64,000 bases of DNA from Caulobacter sp. BK020 (GCF_004342605.1 NZ_SLZL01000005.1:248001-312000), one strand, 5' to 3'; counted from the first letter of the stretch, positions 44,441 to 54,166 are shown. Made by a program: numbers and translations. Notes: generated by a model from the letters alone, not told the origin.

Positions 44441-47176
44441 TCCCAGCCGCTTGATCGCCGCCTTCAGGGGCTTGGCCGAGTCGAAATAGTCCTCCCAGGC
44501 CGTGCTCCTGGCGATCAGGGCCGGGGCGGTGCGGATGGTGTACGTCTTCGGGTCCAGCCCGGCCTTCACCTGGGTCCAGTTCAGCGGCATCGACACCGTC
44601 CCGCCGGGCCGCGCGCGGGCCGACAGGGGCGCCACGGCGGTCGAGGTGCGGTCGTTACGCAGGTAGTCCAGGAAGATCCGCCCCTCCCGCGCCTTCTTGC
44701 TCATGGTGATCAAGTACTGGTCGGGCGCGTCGGCGGCCATGCGGGCGCAGACCTCGCGGGCGAAGGCCTTGGCCGCGTCCCACGGGACTTTGTCCGAAAG
44801 CGGGGTCACCACGTGCAGGCCCTTGCCGCCGGTGGTCTTGCAGAAACTGGTCAGGCCCAGCTCCTCCAGCCGGTCACGAACCTCCCGCGCCCCGGCGATC
44901 ACGTCCTCAAAAGTCACCCCCGGGGCCGGATCCAGGTCGAAGACCAGGCGGCCGGCCACTTCGGGGTCGTTCGGCTGGCAGTTCCAGGGATGGATCTCGA
45001 CGGCGGCGATCTGGGCGGCGGCGACCAGGGCCTCGATCCGGTCGAACTGGATGTAGGGCTGGCGGTCGCCCCTGACCGACACCTGCTCGATCAGCGACGA
45101 CATCCCGCGCATCGCGTGGCGCTGGAAGAAGGTCTCGCCGCCGACGCCGTCCGGCACCCGGATGATCGAGGCCGGCCGGCCCTTGATGTGCGGCAGCATC
45201 CATTCGCCCACCGCCGCCATGTAGCGGGCCAGGTCGATCTTGCTGGCCGGCGCGCCGTCGACGTCCGGCCACAGCGGCTTGTCGGGCTTGGAGATCGTCA
45301 CCCCCAGCACGATGCTGTCGGCCTTGGCCGTCGACACCGTTCCCGACGCCTTGTCACCCGCCTTGGCCGCGGCCTTCGGGGTCGGGGTCGCCAGCTCGGC
45401 CGTCTCGGCCTTGGCCGGAACCTCGGCCTCGACCTCGGCGGCCGGGATGTCCTCGCGCAGCCCCTTGAACGAGGCCTGGCGGATCGAGCCGTCGCCGGTG
45501 AAGCCGGCATATTCGATCTCGGCCACCAGCTGCGGCTTGACCCAGTGCATGTTGGCGGCCTTGCGCGGCGCGCCCCTGCCTTCGAACGGCGATTTGTCGG
45601 TCTCCAGCGCCTTCAGGCGGGGCAGCAGCTTGGCGACCTTGTCACGGCCAAAGCCCGTGCCGATCCGGCCGACATGGGTCAGCTTGCCGTCGCGCATCAC
45701 CCCGGCGATCAACGAACGGAAGGCCGAGCCGGTCGTCGTATAGCCGCCGATCACCACGTCGTGCCCCGCCCGGCACTTGGCCTTGGTCCAGGTCTCGCTG
45801 CGACCCGAGCGGTACGGCGCGTCCAGCCGTTTGGAGATGATGCCCTCCAGCTCCAGCTTGCAGGCCGACAGCAGCACCGCGTCGCCGGCGGTCTCGAAAT
45901 GGTCGACGAAGCGCAGGCGCGGCTTGTCCTCGCCCATCATCGCCTTCAGCCGCGCCTTGCGCTCGCGCAGCGGCAGATCGCGCAGGTCCTCGCCGTCCTG
46001 GGCCAGCAGGTCGAAGGCGAAAAAGATCAGGTCACCGCTGTCGCCGTCCGACAGCGCCGCCTGCAGGCCGGCGAAGTCGGGCTGGCCGGCGGCGTCCAGG
46101 GCCACCACCTCGCCGTCCAGGATGCTGTCGGGCAGGTCGGCGGCCGCCTGGGCGATGGCGGCGAACCTTGCGGTCCAGTCCAGGCCCTTGCGGGTGCGCA
46201 GAGTGGCCCGGCCATCCTCGACGCGCAGCTGGACGCGATAGCCGTCGAACTTGATCTCGTGCGCCCAGCCCAGGCCGTTCGGCGGTCGGTCCAGGGTCTT
46301 GCACAGCTGGGGCTCGATGAAGTCGGGCAGGGCCTTCCCCTTCTTCCGCTCATCCCGGCGAGCGCCGGGACCCAAGCCGAGCTTGGGGTTTCGCTTCGAG
46401 GTTGATCCGCCATCGCCGCTTGGGTCCCGACTTTCGTCGGGATGAGCGGATTTGAACGTCCGCGTCTCCAGCGCCTCCTTCTGCAGAGCCTCGCGCTCGG
46501 CCTTGGTCCGTGAGGTCCAGACCGCGTCGCCCTTGCCCTTCCTGCGCAGGATGAAGGGCGCCGGTCCCTTGCCCTTGCCGGCGGCGATGTCGGCCATGGT
46601 CCGGCCTGAGGCGATCGAGGCGTCCTCCTCCAGGACCGCCGTCCCCTCGCCCGGCCGCGCCGCCTCGTCATTGTGCTTGATCAGCAGCCAGTTGGAGCGC
46701 TTGCCTTTCCCGTCCTTGGCGTTGCGGTCCCAGTTCATCCGCACCAGCACCCACGAGCCGTGCAGCCGCTCGCCCTCCAGCACGAACTTCAGCTCGCCCT
46801 TCTTCAGAGCCTTGGCCACGTCCTCGAAACCCGGCTCGGGCGCCCAGTAGCCGCGGTCCCACAGCTGCACCGTGCCGCCGCCGTACTGGCCCTTGGGAAT
46901 GGTGCCCTCGAAGTCGCCATAGTCCAGCGGGTGGTCCTCGACCTCGACCGACAGCCGCTTGTCGGCCGGATCCAGCGACGGCCCCTTGGTCACCGCCCAC
47001 GATTTCAGCACCCCGTCGACCTCCAGCCGGAAGTCGTAGTGCAGGCGCGTGGCGTCGTGCTTCTGGATCACGAACCGGGCATGGGGCGCGGGGGCGACGG
47101 CGGCGTCGCCGCTGGGCTCGGCGGTCTTGTGGAAATCGCGCTTGCGGCGGTATTCGGCGAGTTGTCCCTGGGCCAT
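44438..47176 (-). CDS. ligD: DNA ligase D, NHEJ multidomain enzyme
   Basis: 912 residues in the order phosphoesterase (about 1-190; [19 protein letters not shown]), ATP ligase (about 290-600; catalytic Lys near 308 in [26 protein letters not shown]) and AEP-type polymerase (about 620-905; [10 protein letters not shown]). It gap-fills and seals broken ends bound by Ku. A segment at about residues 240-277, between phosphoesterase and ligase, is encoded by a dispersed inverted repeat and appears as a tolerated insertion. Adjacent to a YjbR gene and convergent with the BlaR-like gene. Confidence 0.95.
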   Translation of the reverse strand: MAQGQLAEYRRKRDFHKTAEPSGDAAVAPAPHARFVIQKHDATRLHYDFRLEVDGVLKSWAVTKGPSLDPADKRLSVEVEDHPLDYGDFEGTIPKGQYGGGTVQLWDRGYWAPEPGFEDVAKALKKGELKFVLEGERLHGSWVLVRMNWDRNAKDGKGKRSNWLLIKHNDEAARPGEGTAVLEEDASIASGRTMADIAAGKGKGPAPFILRRKGKGDAVWTSRTKAEREALQKEALETRTFKSAHPDESRDPSGDGGSTSKRNPKLGLGPGARRDERKKGKALPDFIEPQLCKTLDRPPNGLGWAHEIKFDGYRVQLRVEDGRATLRTRKGLDWTARFAAIAQAAADLPDSILDGEVVALDAAGQPDFAGLQAALSDGDSGDLIFFAFDLLAQDGEDLRDLPLRERKARLKAMMGEDKPRLRFVDHFETAGDAVLLSACKLELEGIISKRLDAPYRSGRSETWTKAKCRAGHDVVIGGYTTTGSAFRSLIAGVMRDGKLTHVGRIGTGFGRDKVAKLLPRLKALETDKSPFEGRGAPRKAANMHWVKPQLVAEIEYAGFTGDGSIRQASFKGLREDIPAAEVEAEVPAKAETAELATPTPKAAAKAGDKASGTVSTAKADSIVLGVTISKPDKPLWPDVDGAPASKIDLARYMAAVGEWMLPHIKGRPASIIRVPDGVGGETFFQRHAMRGMSSLIEQVSVRGDRQPYIQFDRIEALVAAAQIAAVEIHPWNCQPNDPEVAGRLVFDLDPAPGVTFEDVIAGAREVRDRLEELGLTSFCKTTGGKGLHVVTPLSDKVPWDAAKAFAREVCARMAADAPDQYLITMSKKAREGRIFLDYLRNDRTSTAVAPLSARARPGGTVSMPLNWTQVKAGLDPKTYTIRTAPALIARSTAWEDYFDSAKPLKAAIKRLG
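46346..46448. repeat. CCCGGC-type inverted repeat inside ligD
   Basis: Imperfect arms at about 46346-46378 and 46416-46448 match the repeats at 33449 and 51517. The ORF stays open through it and the translation ([11 protein letters not shown] ... [11 protein letters not shown]) resembles the other copies read in the same sense. It adds about 35 residues in the linker between the phosphoesterase and ligase domains. Confidence 0.75.
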
Positions 47177-47229
47177 GGCGGGGCTCCGTATCGTGCCTAG
47201 GTGAAGGCGCGCGGCGGGCGGGCGGTTCC

Positions 47230-47604
47230 CTAGCTCCCGGCGTCCACGCGCTTGACCAGGCTCTTAGGCGCCACCACGCGCCAGGCGTCTTCAAGCAGGG
47301 CGCTCAAATCCGCCGTCTCGATCGTGTCCAGCCGCACCAGCACCGCCGGAAAGCCGCGATAGTGGGCGTCGTCGAAGAAGGTGTCGGGCGCGGCCTCCAG
47401 CAGCAGTTCTTTCTTCTCCATCCGGCAGCGCACGGCCAGCACCCCGGGCACGAGCTCACGCCGGCCCTTGGGCGCGGCGCGCGCCAGATAGGGCCAGGAC
47501 AGGCCCTTGCCGCGCACCGAGAAGCTCAGCGACTCCTCGGAGTCGCCCGCCTCGACCTCGGGCAGGGCCAGCATCGCGGCGCGGATCTTGGGAAGGTCGA
47601 CCAT
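47230..47604 (-). CDS. MmcQ/YjbR-family protein
   Basis: 124 residues from ATG 47604. The MmcQ/YjbR pattern is visible: [31 protein letters not shown], the beta-hairpin [20 protein letters not shown] and [20 protein letters not shown]. Members have a winged-helix-like double fold and may bind DNA. It starts 427 bases upstream of the ligD start; co-transcription is possible. Function unproven. Confidence 0.82.
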   Translation of the reverse strand: MVDLPKIRAAMLALPEVEAGDSEESLSFSVRGKGLSWPYLARAAPKGRRELVPGVLAVRCRMEKKELLLEAAPDTFFDDAHYRGFPAVLVRLDTIETADLSALLEDAWRVVAPKSLVKRVDAGS

Positions 47605-47676
47605 GAGGGCAGTGAAAACCCTGCGGCGCGGGCATGACAATCCCCTTGCCACCGGTGTCGCGTGGCCGATTGTCAA

Positions 47677-47692
47677 TGACACCGGTTTCCAT
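47677..47692. promoter_or_regulatory. Putative LacI-type operator TGACACCGGTTTCCAT
   Basis: Exact 16-base copy of the element at 4326. It lies 64 bases before the FAH gene's GTG. A second CCACCGGTGTCG element at 47649-47660 may be a further half or full site. The repeat in front of an uptake and catabolic pair supports a shared regulator. Confidence 0.65.
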
Positions 47693-47755
47693 TATGCACG
47701 ACCAAAGCCCGTCGAACGGGACTGTATGTGTGTTTCGCGAGGGAGGATTCGCGGC

Positions 47756-48571
47756 GTGACCGTTTCCGAGGCCGAGAGCGAGGTGTTCGCACCGGCGTCC
47801 ATCGCCCCCCAGTTCGTCGAAGCGCGCCTGAAGGGCGTGTCGGTCCCCGGCTATCCGGGCGGCGTCCTGCCCCAGTCCATGGCCGAAGGCTACGCGGTGC
47901 AGGACATCGCCATCGATCTGTGGCCCGACGAGCTGGTCGGCTGGAAGGTCGGCTTGGTGCCGCCGCAGCACCGCGAGCGCCTGGGCGCCGAGCGCCTGGC
48001 CGGCTGCATCTTCAAGACCAAGGTCTGGGACGCGGGCGAGCGGCCCACGCCGTTCCGCGCCATCGCCGGCGGCTTCACCGCCGTCGAAGCCGAGTTCATC
48101 ATCCGTCTGGGCAAGGACGCCCCGGTCGACAAGATCGAATGGACCGCGCAGGAAGCCGCCGACTATGTGGGCGAGCTGATCCTGGGCATCGAGATCGCCG
48201 GCAGCCCGCTGGCCACCATCAACCAGCTGGGCCCGCCGATCGTCGCCTCCGACTTCGGCAACAACGACGGCCAGATCCTGGGTCCCGTGATCGACAACTG
48301 GCGCGACATCGCCTGGGAAGACATGCCGGCCGAGACCTTCATCAACGGCGTGTCCGTGGGCAAGGGCGGCGCGGCCTCGATCCCCGGCTCCCCCCTGTCG
48401 GCCTTGGCCTTCCTGCTGGGCCACGTCGCCTCGCGCGGCCGTCCGCTGAAAAAGGGCATGCTGGTCACCACCGGCGCCAGCACCGGAATTCACGACATTG
48501 CGGCCGGCGACACGTCCCGCGTAGACTTCGGCCCGTTCGGAAGCGTCGCCTGCGTCGCGATTCCGGCCTGA
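47756..48571 (+). CDS. Fumarylacetoacetate hydrolase-family / 2-oxo-pentenoate hydratase-like enzyme
   Basis: 271 residues from GTG 47756, which has GGGAGG 9 bases upstream; an in-frame ATG at 47726 is an alternative. It matches the MhpD/HpaH-type subgroup: LKGVSVPGYPGG, DELVGWKVGL, EAEFIIRLG (acidic metal ligands) and GIEIAGSP. The C-terminal PGSPLSALAFLLGH and STGIHDIAAGD are also typical. Such enzymes hydrate or cleave 2-oxo acids with Mg2+. With a hexuronate carrier encoded next and the regulon operator before it, a step in 2-keto-3-deoxy-acid metabolism is plausible. Confidence 0.85.
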   Translation: MTVSEAESEVFAPASIAPQFVEARLKGVSVPGYPGGVLPQSMAEGYAVQDIAIDLWPDELVGWKVGLVPPQHRERLGAERLAGCIFKTKVWDAGERPTPFRAIAGGFTAVEAEFIIRLGKDAPVDKIEWTAQEAADYVGELILGIEIAGSPLATINQLGPPIVASDFGNNDGQILGPVIDNWRDIAWEDMPAETFINGVSVGKGGAASIPGSPLSALAFLLGHVASRGRPLKKGMLVTTGASTGIHDIAAGDTSRVDFGPFGSVACVAIPA

Positions 48572-48635
48572 ACGATCGGAAAACCGGCGGGGGCGTCGGA
48601 ATAACTACAAGCCTAAGGGTGAGGATGTGACGTCC

Positions 48636-49910
48636 ATGGACGCTCCAACGATGCCGGCTCCGTCTGCGAAGATCGGGCGGTACAGGTGGGTGATTGTCGG
48701 CCTGCTGTTCCTGGCGATGGTGATCAACTATGTCGATCGCCAGACCATCGGCCTGCTCAAGGCAGACCTGAGCAAGGAATTCGGCTGGGACGAGACCCAC
48801 TACGCCGACCTGGTGTTCTACTTCCAGCTGGCCTACGCCGTCGCCTACATGGCCTGGGGCAAGATCATGGACAGGATCGGGGCCCGCTGGGGCTTCGGCG
48901 TGGCGTTCCTGATCTGGCAGGCCGCCCATATCGGCCACGCCCTGGCGCGCGGCTTCACCGGCTTCGCCGTGGCCCGCATGGGCCTGGGGATCGGCGAGGC
49001 CGGCGGCTTCCCCGGCGGCATCAAGGCCGTGGCCGAATGGTTCCCCAAGAACGAGCGGGCCCTGGCCACGGGCATCTTCAACGCCGGCACCAATATCGGC
49101 GCCATCGTCACCCCGCTGGTCGTGCCCGGCATCGTGCTGGCCTTCGGCTGGCAGATGGCCTTCATCGTCACGGGCGTGGCCGGCCTGCTGTGGCTGCCGC
49201 TGTGGCTGATCGTCTATCGTCGCCCGCGCGAGGCCAAGGGTCTGTCCGCCGCTGAACTGGCCCATATCGAGCAGGATCCAGCCGACCCGGTCCAGAAGAT
49301 CGGCTGGGTCAAGCTGCTGGGCAAGAAGGAAACCTGGGCCTTCGCCCTGGGTAAGTTCCTGATCGACCCGATCTGGTGGATGTTCCTGTTCTGGCTGCCC
49401 GATTTCCTGGGCAAGCGCTACGGCCTGGACCTGAAGTCGTTCGGCCCGCCGCTGATCGCCATCTACCTGATGAGCGACGTCGGCAGCGTCGCCGGCGGAT
49501 GGCTGTCCTCGCGCCTGATGAAGGCCGGGTGGAGCATCAACGCCGCCCGCAAGACCACCATGCTGGTCTGCGCCCTGCTGGCCGTGCCGGTGATGTTCGC
49601 GGCCAATGTCGACAGCCTGATCGTCGCCGTGCTGATCATCGGCGTCGCCACCGCCGCCCACCAGGGCTTCTCGGCCAACCTCTACACCCTGCCGTCGGAC
49701 GTGTTCCCGCGCGGCGCGGTGGGCTCGGTCGTCGGCATCGGCGGCATGCTGGGCGCGGTCGGCGGCATGGTGTTCTCCAAGTACATCGGCCGGGTGCTCG
49801 ACCAGATCGGCACGTACACCCCGATCTTCATCGTCGCGGGCAGCGCCTACCTGATCGCCCTGCTGGTGGTGCACCTGCTGACCCCGAAGATGGAGCCGGT
49901 GAAGGTCTGA
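48636..49910 (+). CDS. MFS hexuronate transporter, ExuT-like
   Basis: 424 residues from ATG 48636 (GAGGA 11 bases upstream; GTG 48627 is also in frame). The anion:cation symporter signature RWVIVGLLFLAMVINYVDRQTIGLLKADLSKEFGW, MARMGLGIGEAGGFPGGIKAVAEWFPKNERA and 12 transmembrane helices match hexuronate carriers. It should import galacturonate or glucuronate for UxaC. Ends with a strong terminator. Confidence 0.92.
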   Translation: MDAPTMPAPSAKIGRYRWVIVGLLFLAMVINYVDRQTIGLLKADLSKEFGWDETHYADLVFYFQLAYAVAYMAWGKIMDRIGARWGFGVAFLIWQAAHIGHALARGFTGFAVARMGLGIGEAGGFPGGIKAVAEWFPKNERALATGIFNAGTNIGAIVTPLVVPGIVLAFGWQMAFIVTGVAGLLWLPLWLIVYRRPREAKGLSAAELAHIEQDPADPVQKIGWVKLLGKKETWAFALGKFLIDPIWWMFLFWLPDFLGKRYGLDLKSFGPPLIAIYLMSDVGSVAGGWLSSRLMKAGWSINAARKTTMLVCALLAVPVMFAANVDSLIVAVLIIGVATAAHQGFSANLYTLPSDVFPRGAVGSVVGIGGMLGAVGGMVFSKYIGRVLDQIGTYTPIFIVAGSAYLIALLVVHLLTPKMEPVKV

Positions 49911-49937
49911 TCGACCGTCCCGGACGCCTCGAAAGCG

Positions 49938-49969
49938 AGCCCCCGGTCGTGAGATCGGGGGCTTTTTCG
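49938..49969 (+). terminator. Rho-independent terminator of the FAH/MFS operon
   Basis: AGCCCCCG-GT/AT-CGGGGGCT stem with a 6-base loop is followed by TTTTTCG, 28 bases after the MFS stop. Confidence 0.88.
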
Positions 49970-49992
49970 TGGGGAGGCGGTATAAGGACTCC

Positions 49993-51030
49993 ATGTCCTC
50001 CCCCCTCCCCTTCAAGGTCGCCCTGGCCGGCTACGGCTTCGTCGGCAAGACCTTCCACGCCCCGCTGATCGCCGCCACGCCCGGCCTGCTGCTGCACACG
50101 GTGGTGTCCAGCGACCCCGCCAAGGTCCTGGCCGACCATCCGGCCGTGAAGGTCGCGCCCAACCTCGACGCCGCCCTGGCCGACGCCGAGATCGACCTGG
50201 TGGTGATCGCCACCCCCGACCCGCTGCACGCGGCCCAGGCCCATGCGGCGCTCGACGCCCGCAAGGCGGTGGTCATCGACAAGCCGTTCGCCGCCACCCT
50301 GGACGAGGCCCGCGCCGTCGCCGACCACGCCCAGCGGGCCGGCAAGCTGCTGAGCATCTTCCACAACCGCCGCTGGGACAGCGACTTCCTCACCCTCAAG
50401 GCCCTGATCGCCGACGGGTCGCTGGGCGAGGTCGTCCAGTACGAGAGCCACTTCGACCGCTTCCGCCCGGTGGTCCGCGACCGCTGGCGCGAGAAGCCCG
50501 GGGCCGGCGCCCTGCTGGACCTGGGCCCGCACCTGATCGACCAGGCCCTGCGGCTCTTCGGCCCGCCCCAGGCGGTCTGGGCCGACCTGGCGGTCCAGAA
50601 GGACGGCGGCCTGGCCCCGGACTATTTCCACCTGGCGCTGCGCTATCCGCGCCTGCGGGTGCTGCTGCACGCCAGCCAGATGACGGTCGACTCGCGCCTG
50701 CGGATGGCCGTGCACGGGACGGGGGGCAGCTTTGTGAAACACGGCCTGGACCCGCAGGAAAACGCCCTGAAGGCCGGCGTCGCGCCCGGTTCGCAAGGCT
50801 GGGGCGCCGATCCTCAGCCAGGAACCCTGACCGTCCCCGATGGCGACGGGACGGCCAGCCGGACCGTCGAGGGCGTCCCGGGCGACTACCTGGCCTATTA
50901 CGCGGCGATCCGCGACGCCCTGTCGGGCCACGGCCCCAATCCCGTCCCGCCGGAGGAGGCCCTGGCGGTCATGGCGCTCATCGACCTGGCCCAGCGCAGC
51001 GCCGCCGAGGGCCGGGAGCTGTCGCTGTGA
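49993..51030 (+). CDS. Gfo/Idh/MocA-family oxidoreductase
   Basis: 345 residues from ATG 49993. The Rossmann motif VALAGYGFVGKTFHAP and the catalytic Lys in the VVIDKPFAAT motif are present; the substrate domain includes GALLDLGPHLIDQALRLFG with the family's His. It oxidises or reduces a sugar or cyclitol with NAD(P). Its TGA overlaps the next gene's GTG. Confidence 0.92.
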   Translation: MSSPLPFKVALAGYGFVGKTFHAPLIAATPGLLLHTVVSSDPAKVLADHPAVKVAPNLDAALADAEIDLVVIATPDPLHAAQAHAALDARKAVVIDKPFAATLDEARAVADHAQRAGKLLSIFHNRRWDSDFLTLKALIADGSLGEVVQYESHFDRFRPVVRDRWREKPGAGALLDLGPHLIDQALRLFGPPQAVWADLAVQKDGGLAPDYFHLALRYPRLRVLLHASQMTVDSRLRMAVHGTGGSFVKHGLDPQENALKAGVAPGSQGWGADPQPGTLTVPDGDGTASRTVEGVPGDYLAYYAAIRDALSGHGPNPVPPEEALAVMALIDLAQRSAAEGRELSL

Positions 51031-51563
51031 GGTCCGGTGATTCTGGCGCCGAGCAGCTGGCCGCCATCGCCGCCCAGGAGCAGGCCCTGGTCTTCCCGCG
51101 CTTCACCCTGGAGGACGCCTGGACCCTGGGAACCGCCCTGCGCGACGCCGCCCTGGCCCGCGCCGCGCCGGTGGCCATCGACATCAGCCTGCGCGAGCGC
51201 CCGCTGTTCCACGCCGCCCTGCCCGGCGCGGGTCCCGACAACGCCGACTGGCTGCGCCGCAAGCGCAACACCGTCCTGGTGCTGGCGACCAGCACCCTGG
51301 CCGTGGGGCTGAAGCTGAAGGCCTCGGGCGAGACCCTGGAGCAGCGCTACGGCCTGTCCCCCCGCGACCACGCGGCCCACGGCGGCGGCTTTCCGCTGAC
51401 CCTGGAGGGCCTGGGCTGCATCGGCGCGATCACCGTCTCCGGCCTGCCGCAGGTGGAAGACCATGCGCTGGTGGTCGAGGTGCTGGAGCGGGTTCTGGGA
51501 CGTTCAGCTAAAAACTCCGCTCATCCCGGCGAAAGCCGGGACCCAAGCTGGGGTTCAGAATAG
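51027..51563 (+). CDS. UPF0303 family protein with repeat-derived C-terminus
   Basis: 178 residues from GTG 51027 (GTGA overlap with the oxidoreductase gene). It belongs to the UPF0303/HbpS-like small domain (LEDAWTLGTALRDAALARAAPVAIDISLRERPLFHAALPG, and the terminal VSGLPQVEDHALVVEVLERVLG). The last ~16 residues (SAHPGESRDPSWGSE) come from a dispersed inverted repeat that begins at 51517, so the protein has been extended by the element. Proposed roles for the family include redox or cofactor functions, unproven. Confidence 0.85.
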   Translation: MRSGDSGAEQLAAIAAQEQALVFPRFTLEDAWTLGTALRDAALARAAPVAIDISLRERPLFHAALPGAGPDNADWLRRKRNTVLVLATSTLAVGLKLKASGETLEQRYGLSPRDHAAHGGGFPLTLEGLGCIGAITVSGLPQVEDHALVVEVLERVLGRSAKNSAHPGESRDPSWGSE

Positions 51564-51636
51564 CCCTGAGCTGATCAAGCGACCACACCCGCCCTGCCGA
51601 CTCGGCTTGGGTCCCGGCTTTCGCCGGGATGAGCGG
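51517..51636. repeat. Perfect 32-bp inverted repeat overlapping the UPF0303 gene
   Basis: Arms at 51517-51548 and 51605-51636 are exact reverse complements 56 bases apart and match the 33449 repeat class. The left arm lies within the UPF0303 ORF, whose stop is inside the loop. It lies between two convergent genes (UPF0303 and mrdA) and may also act as a transcription barrier. Confidence 0.85.
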
Positions 51637-51651
51637 ATGGGGGATAAGGCC

Positions 51652-53628
51652 TCACCCCTCCGCATCCCCCGTCGCCACCGGCGCGTCCGCCGCGCCGGCG
51701 TCTCCCTCCCCCTCGTCCGGCGCCTCGGGCAGCGGGGTCGGCCGTTCGATGCGGGCGCGGATCTCCGGGTCCTTCAGCAGCGCCACGCGCACCACCTCGC
51801 GGGCCCGGGGCGCGGCGGCGCTGGAGCCGAACTGGCCGCCGTGCTCGATGATCACCGACAGGGCGTAGCGCGGATCGTCATAGGGCGCGAAGGCGATGAA
51901 CAGGTTGTGGTCCTTCAGCTTCCAGGCGACGCCCTGGTTGCTGCGCGAGGCCCCGGCCGCGTACCGGCGCACCTGGGCGGTGCCGGTCTTGCCGGCCATC
52001 TTGACGTCGCCCAGGCCCAGCTGGCTCTGCTTGAAGGCCCCGCCGGTCGGGTCGTTGGCCACCGCCGCCATGCCGGCCCGCACGATCTCCAGGTGCGCCT
52101 GGCTGAACGGCAGGTCGGGCACGGCGTCGCCGTGCGGCTGCTCGACCCCGCCGACCGACTTGACCAGGCGCGGATTGAGCGCCTTGCGGCCGTTGGCCAG
52201 CCGGGCGGCCATCACCGCCAGCTGCAGGGCGTTGACGTTGATATAGCCCTGGCCGATGCCGTACGGCACGCTGTCGCCCGGATGCCAGACCGGGTCGCGC
52301 TTGAAGGCGGTCTTCTTCCACTCGCGCGAGCCGACCAGCCCCTTCTTCTGGCCCGGAATGCCGATGTCGAAGGTCCCGCCATAGCCGAAGGCCTTGGCCG
52401 CCGCCGCGATCGGGTCGGGACCGATCCGCAGGGCCATCTGGTAGAAATAGACGTCGCAGCTATTCTTGATCGCGGCGTGCATGTCCTGCATCCCGTGGCC
52501 GCCCTTCTTGTGGCAGTGCCAGACCCGGCCGCCGAACGCCCAGCCGCCGGTGCACAGCACCCGCTCGGTCGGGTCCACCCCCGCCGTCAGGGCCGCCATG
52601 GCCACGGTCGGCTTGAAGGTCGAGCCGGGCGGATAGGCGCCGTTCAGCACCTTGTCCAGCAGAGGCTTGCGCTCGTACTGGGCCAGGGCCTTGTACTCCG
52701 GACCGGACAGCCCCTTGACGAAGCGGTTGGCGTCGAAGCTGGGGGCCGAGGCCATGGCCAGCAGGTCGCCGCTACGGCAGTCCATCACCACGATCGCCCC
52801 GCTCTCGTCGCCCATCACCTCCAGGGCCCGGTTCTGGATGTCGGCGTCCAGGGTCAGGCGGATGTCCGCGCCGGGCTTGGCCGGAATGTCGCCCTCCGGG
52901 TCCAGGCGCACCGTGCGGCCCTGGGCGTCGACCTCGGCCTTGTTGGCCCCCGCATGGCCGCGCAGGGCCGTGTCGAAGGCCTTCTCGACCCCCAGCTTGC
53001 CGATCCGGAAGCCCGGATGGTGCAGCAGGGCCTGGTCCTGAGTCGGGTCGTCCTTGGCCTTGTCGAGATCCCGGTCCGAGACCTTGGCGACGTAGCCGAT
53101 CACGTGGGCGAAGGCCCCGCCGAACGGATAGACCCGCACCTCGCCCATGTCGGCCGTCACCCCCGGCAGCTCGGGCGCGCGGATGTTGACGCGGGAGAAC
53201 TCCTCCCAGGTCATGTCCTCCATCACCGCCACCGGAGCCTTCTTCGGGGCGTGGGCCAGATCCTTGAGCAGCCGCGCGCGGCGGGCCGCGTCGATCGGGA
53301 CCAGCAGGGCCAGCTCGTCCAGGGTCGCGGGGGCGTCGAAGCCCGTGTCCTTGGTCACCAGCAGGCGGAAGTTGGGACGGTTGGAGGCCAGGACCACGCC
53401 GTTGCGGTCGTAGATCGCCCCGCGCGGCGGCGGCGTCAGGCGGTAGTTGAACTGGTTGCCGGCCGAAAGTTTCTGGTAGCGCTGGGCCTCGACCAGCTGC
53501 AGCTGGGCCAGCCGTCCGCCCAGGGCCAGCAGGCCGGTCGCCGCCAGGCCGCCCATCAGGAACGCGCGGCGGTGGAACATGCCCTGCCGCTCGTTCACCT
53601 CGGAGAAGAAGATCGCCGGCTCGCTCAT
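51652..53628 (-). CDS. mrdA: Penicillin-binding protein 2 (elongation transpeptidase)
   Basis: 658 residues. An N-terminal cytoplasmic tail and transmembrane helix (FLMGGLAATGLLALGGRLAQLQLV), a PBP dimer domain, and a transpeptidase domain with SxxK (Ser336-Thr-Phe-Lys339 in PPGSTFKP), SxN-like and KTG (GKTGTAQVRR). It cross-links peptidoglycan in the elongation complex with RodA and MreB. No mreBCD or rodA lies nearby, as in other Caulobacterales. Convergent with UPF0303 and divergent from the gap before 53877. Confidence 0.94.
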   Translation of the reverse strand: MSEPAIFFSEVNERQGMFHRRAFLMGGLAATGLLALGGRLAQLQLVEAQRYQKLSAGNQFNYRLTPPPRGAIYDRNGVVLASNRPNFRLLVTKDTGFDAPATLDELALLVPIDAARRARLLKDLAHAPKKAPVAVMEDMTWEEFSRVNIRAPELPGVTADMGEVRVYPFGGAFAHVIGYVAKVSDRDLDKAKDDPTQDQALLHHPGFRIGKLGVEKAFDTALRGHAGANKAEVDAQGRTVRLDPEGDIPAKPGADIRLTLDADIQNRALEVMGDESGAIVVMDCRSGDLLAMASAPSFDANRFVKGLSGPEYKALAQYERKPLLDKVLNGAYPPGSTFKPTVAMAALTAGVDPTERVLCTGGWAFGGRVWHCHKKGGHGMQDMHAAIKNSCDVYFYQMALRIGPDPIAAAAKAFGYGGTFDIGIPGQKKGLVGSREWKKTAFKRDPVWHPGDSVPYGIGQGYINVNALQLAVMAARLANGRKALNPRLVKSVGGVEQPHGDAVPDLPFSQAHLEIVRAGMAAVANDPTGGAFKQSQLGLGDVKMAGKTGTAQVRRYAAGASRSNQGVAWKLKDHNLFIAFAPYDDPRYALSVIIEHGGQFGSSAAAPRAREVVRVALLKDPEIRARIERPTPLPEAPDEGEGDAGAADAPVATGDAEG

Positions 53629-53842
53629 CGCGCCGCCCCGCCGGCAGGCAGGACGACGGGCTCAAGCAACGTCGCTCGACAGCGCGACGGCGTCGCGGCG
53701 GCCAGGAGAATCATGATGGTGGGGTGGCCGCAGGCTAGGGTTGATCCACCCTCAGAGTGGACCTGCCCGCGTCGCCGTCAATGGCCCGGCCTGGGCGCGA
53801 CGGACAACATTTGCGTGAACGCCCCGCCTACCGGGAAACCAA

Positions 53843-53872
53843 CCGGGGACAGGCCCTCAGGCCTGTCCCCGG
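53843..53872 (-). terminator. Terminator hairpin for the small membrane-protein gene
   Basis: A 13-bp perfect stem CCGGGGACAGGCC/GGCCTGTCCCCGG with a CTCA loop lies 5 bases downstream of the gene ending at 53877. No long T-run follows on the minus strand, so it may be a rho-dependent or stabilising hairpin. Confidence 0.65.
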
Positions 53873-53876
53873 CAAC

Positions 53877-54068
53877 TCAGGTTCCGCCGCCGAGCTGCAG
53901 GCCGATGCCCCAGCCCTTCACCAGGCCGATGATCAGCAGGACGATCATCGCCACCCCGGCCACGGAGACCAGGACGGTGACGAAGGTGATCGGCGAGATC
54001 AGGATCCACGGCAGCACGGCCACGGCCGCGGCCACGAGAAAACCCAGGATGTACAGGAAGATACGCAT
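53877..54068 (-). CDS. Small two-helix membrane protein
   Basis: 63 residues from ATG 54068; the longer 97-residue reading starts within an AT-rich non-coding leader and is less likely. AAGG lies about 10 bases upstream. Residues 3-22 and 27-50 are hydrophobic (FLYILGFLVAAAVAVLPWIL and VAGVAMIVLLIIGLV), and the end is GGGT. No known family is recognised; such peptides are often stress or envelope modulators. Confidence 0.65.
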   Translation of the reverse strand: MRIFLYILGFLVAAAVAVLPWILISPITFVTVLVSVAGVAMIVLLIIGLVKGWGIGLQLGGGT

Positions 54069-54166
54069 GAAACGCCCTTTCCTTGTTGTCCGGGGACCCT
54101 GACACAGAAATGGGCGTTTCACAACTTTCGTGAGAGATTTACAAAAACTCTCCAAATTGGACACCA

